From an uncultured Planctomycetaceae bacterium (GTDB taxonomy: Bacteria; Planctomycetota; Planctomycetia; Pirellulales; Pirellulaceae), in the NCBI GenBank assembly GCA_903927685.1, contig CAIYOB010000524.1, positions 1 to 17,316 of the forward strand: a DNA stretch of 17,316 bases, read 5' to 3'. The stretch's first letter is position 1. Each line of letters starts with the position of its first letter. Positions 15,788-17,316 of this stretch are shown piece by piece. Under the pieces are notes generated by a model. It saw only the letters and a program-made list of their open reading frames with translations. It ran no database searches and was not told the DNA's origin. The position numbers and the translations under genes were made by a program.

Positions 15788-15796
15788 TGATTCCAG

Positions 15797-17316
15797 GTGC
15801 GCTCACAAAGATCAGGTTGCGGTGGGGCTCGTCGAGAGGGCGTTCGCAAGCAGCGACAAGGCTTGCAGGCTGCCCCCCGCACCGCATCCTCGAATCGCCG
15901 TTTGGCCATCGAGCCGTTGGAAGACCGTCGGTTGCTGGATGCCTCCTCCCCCGTCCCGCAAGTCATCTACCAACAGGACTTCGAGGCCGGTGACGGCGGG
16001 TACTACGCGGACAATACCGGCCGCACAATGAACGGGCTGTGGCATTATTCGGTTGGCCGCCGCGACGACCAGTTGGGCAATCACACGCGGATCCACAATT
16101 GGTACTACGGGACCTTCGAATCGTCGACGGGCGGCGGTCACTACATCATCGGGGGCGACCACCGCGGCACGCTGTTTTCACCCCAGTCGATCGAGATTCC
16201 GGTGTGCGGCACGTCGGAACTTCGCTTCCATTATTTCCTGGATACGCGCGACGAAGTCGATGTGGATTTCGTGGAAGTGCGCGTTTACGACGGTGCCAGC
16301 ACCACGACCGTCAGCAGTCGCCAAGCGGGCACGCTGCCGGAGACGAGCCGGCAAGCGACCGAGTGGAACATCGGGCTCGTTGATCTGACCCCCTTCGCAG
16401 GCCGGCGGATCCAACTGCAGTTTGTCTTTGATACCGGGGCAATGCCCCTGGTGGATCCCGAAGGCTGGTACGTGGACGATATTCGGATCACAAATGTCTG
16501 CACCCCGCCGCCAGCGCTTTCGGTGACGAAGACGGCTTCGCCGACAACGTACGATTCGCTGGGCGATGAAATCCGCTACAACTACTTGGTGGCCAACACC
16601 GGCGGAGTCACGCTCACCGGCCCATTCACGGTGGACGACGATCGAGCCGCGGACGAAGCCTGCCCGGCGGTCGCGACGCTCGGCCCGGGCGAGTCGCTGA
16701 CCTGCGCCGCCAGCTACACGATCACGCAGGCCGACTTGGACGCGGGCTCGGTCACCAACACGGCTGTGGCCCGCGGCTCGTTCGCCGGAGTACCCGTGGT
16801 TTCGCCGCCGGGAACCGCAACGGTCACCGCGACGGTGCCAAAGGGCTTGTCCGTCACGAAAACGGCTTCGCCCACGGTCTACAACTCGCTTGGCGAGGTG
16901 ATCGGCTATAGCTATTTCGTGACCAACACCGGCGGGGTTACGCTCGACGGCCCGTTCACGGTGGCGGACGATCTGGCCGCCGACGAGTCCTGTCCGCCGG
17001 TCGCGACGCTCGCTCCCGGGGCGTCGCTGACCTGCACCGCCAGTTACACGATCACCCAGGCCGACTTGGACGCTGGCTCGGTCACCAACACGGCCGTCGC
17101 CGGCGGCCTGTTCCACGGTGTTCCCGTCGTCTCTCCACCCGTCACGGCCACGGTCACCGCGACGGTGCCAATTGCTTTGTCCGTGACGAAGACGGCATCA
17201 CCCACAACCTACGATGCCTTGGGCAACGTGATCGACTACCGCTACGAAGTGAAGAACATCGGCAACGTCACGCTCAGCGGGCCGTTCACCGTGGACGATG
17301 ACCGATCCGCGAACGA
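15797..17316 (+). CDS. LEPR-XLL surface protein with jelly-roll-like domain and DUF11/DUF7507-type repeats (partial, runs off right edge)
   Basis: The frame is open from GTG 15797 to the window end (506 complete codons) without a stop, so the C-terminus is missing. Residues 1-37 are a basic leader, and 38-49 are IEPLEDRRLLDA, a LEPR-XLL variant with Ile for Phe and Asp for Ala. Residues about 54-236 look like a single beta-sandwich or MAM/jelly-roll-type domain (VIYQQDFEAGDGGYY at its start, FEGWYVDDI-like PEGWYVDDIRITNVC at its end). From 240, repeats of exactly 110 residues begin with LSVTKTASPTTYD, contain TGPFTVDDD and a pair of cysteines (ACPAVATL, LTCAASYT), and close with QADLDAGSVTNTAV. 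These match the DUF11/B_ant-type and DUF7507 repeats of bacterial surface proteins. An adhesive or cell-surface stalk role is inferred. The total size is unknown. Confidence 0.88.
   Translation, partial: MRSQRSGCGGARREGVRKQRQGLQAAPRTASSNRRLAIEPLEDRRLLDASSPVPQVIYQQDFEAGDGGYYADNTGRTMNGLWHYSVGRRDDQLGNHTRIHNWYYGTFESSTGGGHYIIGGDHRGTLFSPQSIEIPVCGTSELRFHYFLDTRDEVDVDFVEVRVYDGASTTTVSSRQAGTLPETSRQATEWNIGLVDLTPFAGRRIQLQFVFDTGAMPLVDPEGWYVDDIRITNVCTPPPALSVTKTASPTTYDSLGDEIRYNYLVANTGGVTLTGPFTVDDDRAADEACPAVATLGPGESLTCAASYTITQADLDAGSVTNTAVARGSFAGVPVVSPPGTATVTATVPKGLSVTKTASPTVYNSLGEVIGYSYFVTNTGGVTLDGPFTVADDLAADESCPPVATLAPGASLTCTASYTITQADLDAGSVTNTAVAGGLFHGVPVVSPPVTATVTATVPIALSVTKTASPTTYDALGNVIDYRYEVKNIGNVTLSGPFTVDDDRSAN
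16514..17316 (+). repeat. Tandem 330-bp (110-residue) DUF11/DUF7507-type repeats
   Basis: Unit 1 is 16514-16843, unit 2 is 16844-17173, and unit 3 starts at 17174 and is cut by the window end. The period is exactly 330 bp twice over. Copies share long runs at the DNA level, such as the stretch encoding ITQADLDAGSVTNTAV, which indicates recent duplication or gene conversion. Each complete unit keeps two cysteines about 15 residues apart, which could form an intra-module disulfide outside the cytoplasm. Confidence 0.88.

Noticed and set aside
16178..17116. A 312-codon minus-strand open frame over the right-edge gene
   Set aside because: The + strand frame has LEPR-XLL, a jelly-roll-like domain and DUF7507 repeats. 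The antisense frame simply repeats with the 330-bp period.

Overview
The window looks like a piece of a GC-rich planctomycete (Planctomycetota) genome. The main reason is that three large genes each carry, near the N-terminus, the basic-leader-plus-LEPR-XLL signature (FEPLEARQLLAA, FEPLEDRRLLAA, IEPLEDRRLLDA). This signature is characteristic of the giant secreted or surface proteins of that phylum. Secreted carbohydrate-active-type genes and giant repeat proteins fit the same group. The assignment rests on reading motifs, not on a database search.

Layout. Bases 4-111 are the trailer end of a CRISPR array: two 36-nt repeats around one 36-nt spacer, the last repeat altered at its 3' end. The array continues off the left edge. 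Bases 280-1676 (+) hold a decayed secreted glycoside-hydrolase-like gene: an N-terminal carbohydrate-binding-like domain, an in-frame amber codon, a remnant around a Tyr-Asp-Glu motif, then a frameshift to a C-terminal remnant. Bases 1691-2317 (+) hold a short intact gene whose product is a paralogue of the binding-like domain alone.

Bases 2540-13663 (-) encode one giant surface protein of about 3,700 residues. It has a LEPR-XLL leader, a cohesin-like domain, 27 tandem Calx-beta-type modules of about 117 residues in subfamily blocks, an SdrD_B-like domain, and a Ser/Ala/Pro-rich tail. Bases 13966-15546 (-) encode a second LEPR-XLL protein of 526 residues, rich in beta-strand repeats with Gly-Asn-Asp motifs, which ends in a strong intrinsic terminator. 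A 250-bp divergent intergenic region with two inverted repeats separates it from a third LEPR-XLL gene (15797 to the right edge, +). The third gene carries a jelly-roll-like domain followed by exact-period 110-residue DUF11/DUF7507-type repeats and is cut by the window end.

Together, 2540-17316 is a cell-surface or extracellular-matrix gene cluster of presumed adhesive or structural proteins, and 280-2317 is a degraded secreted carbohydrate-related locus next to a CRISPR array end. No cas gene, tRNA, rRNA, transposase or complete mobile element was recognised. The long open frames antisense to these genes are judged to be GC-driven shadows.
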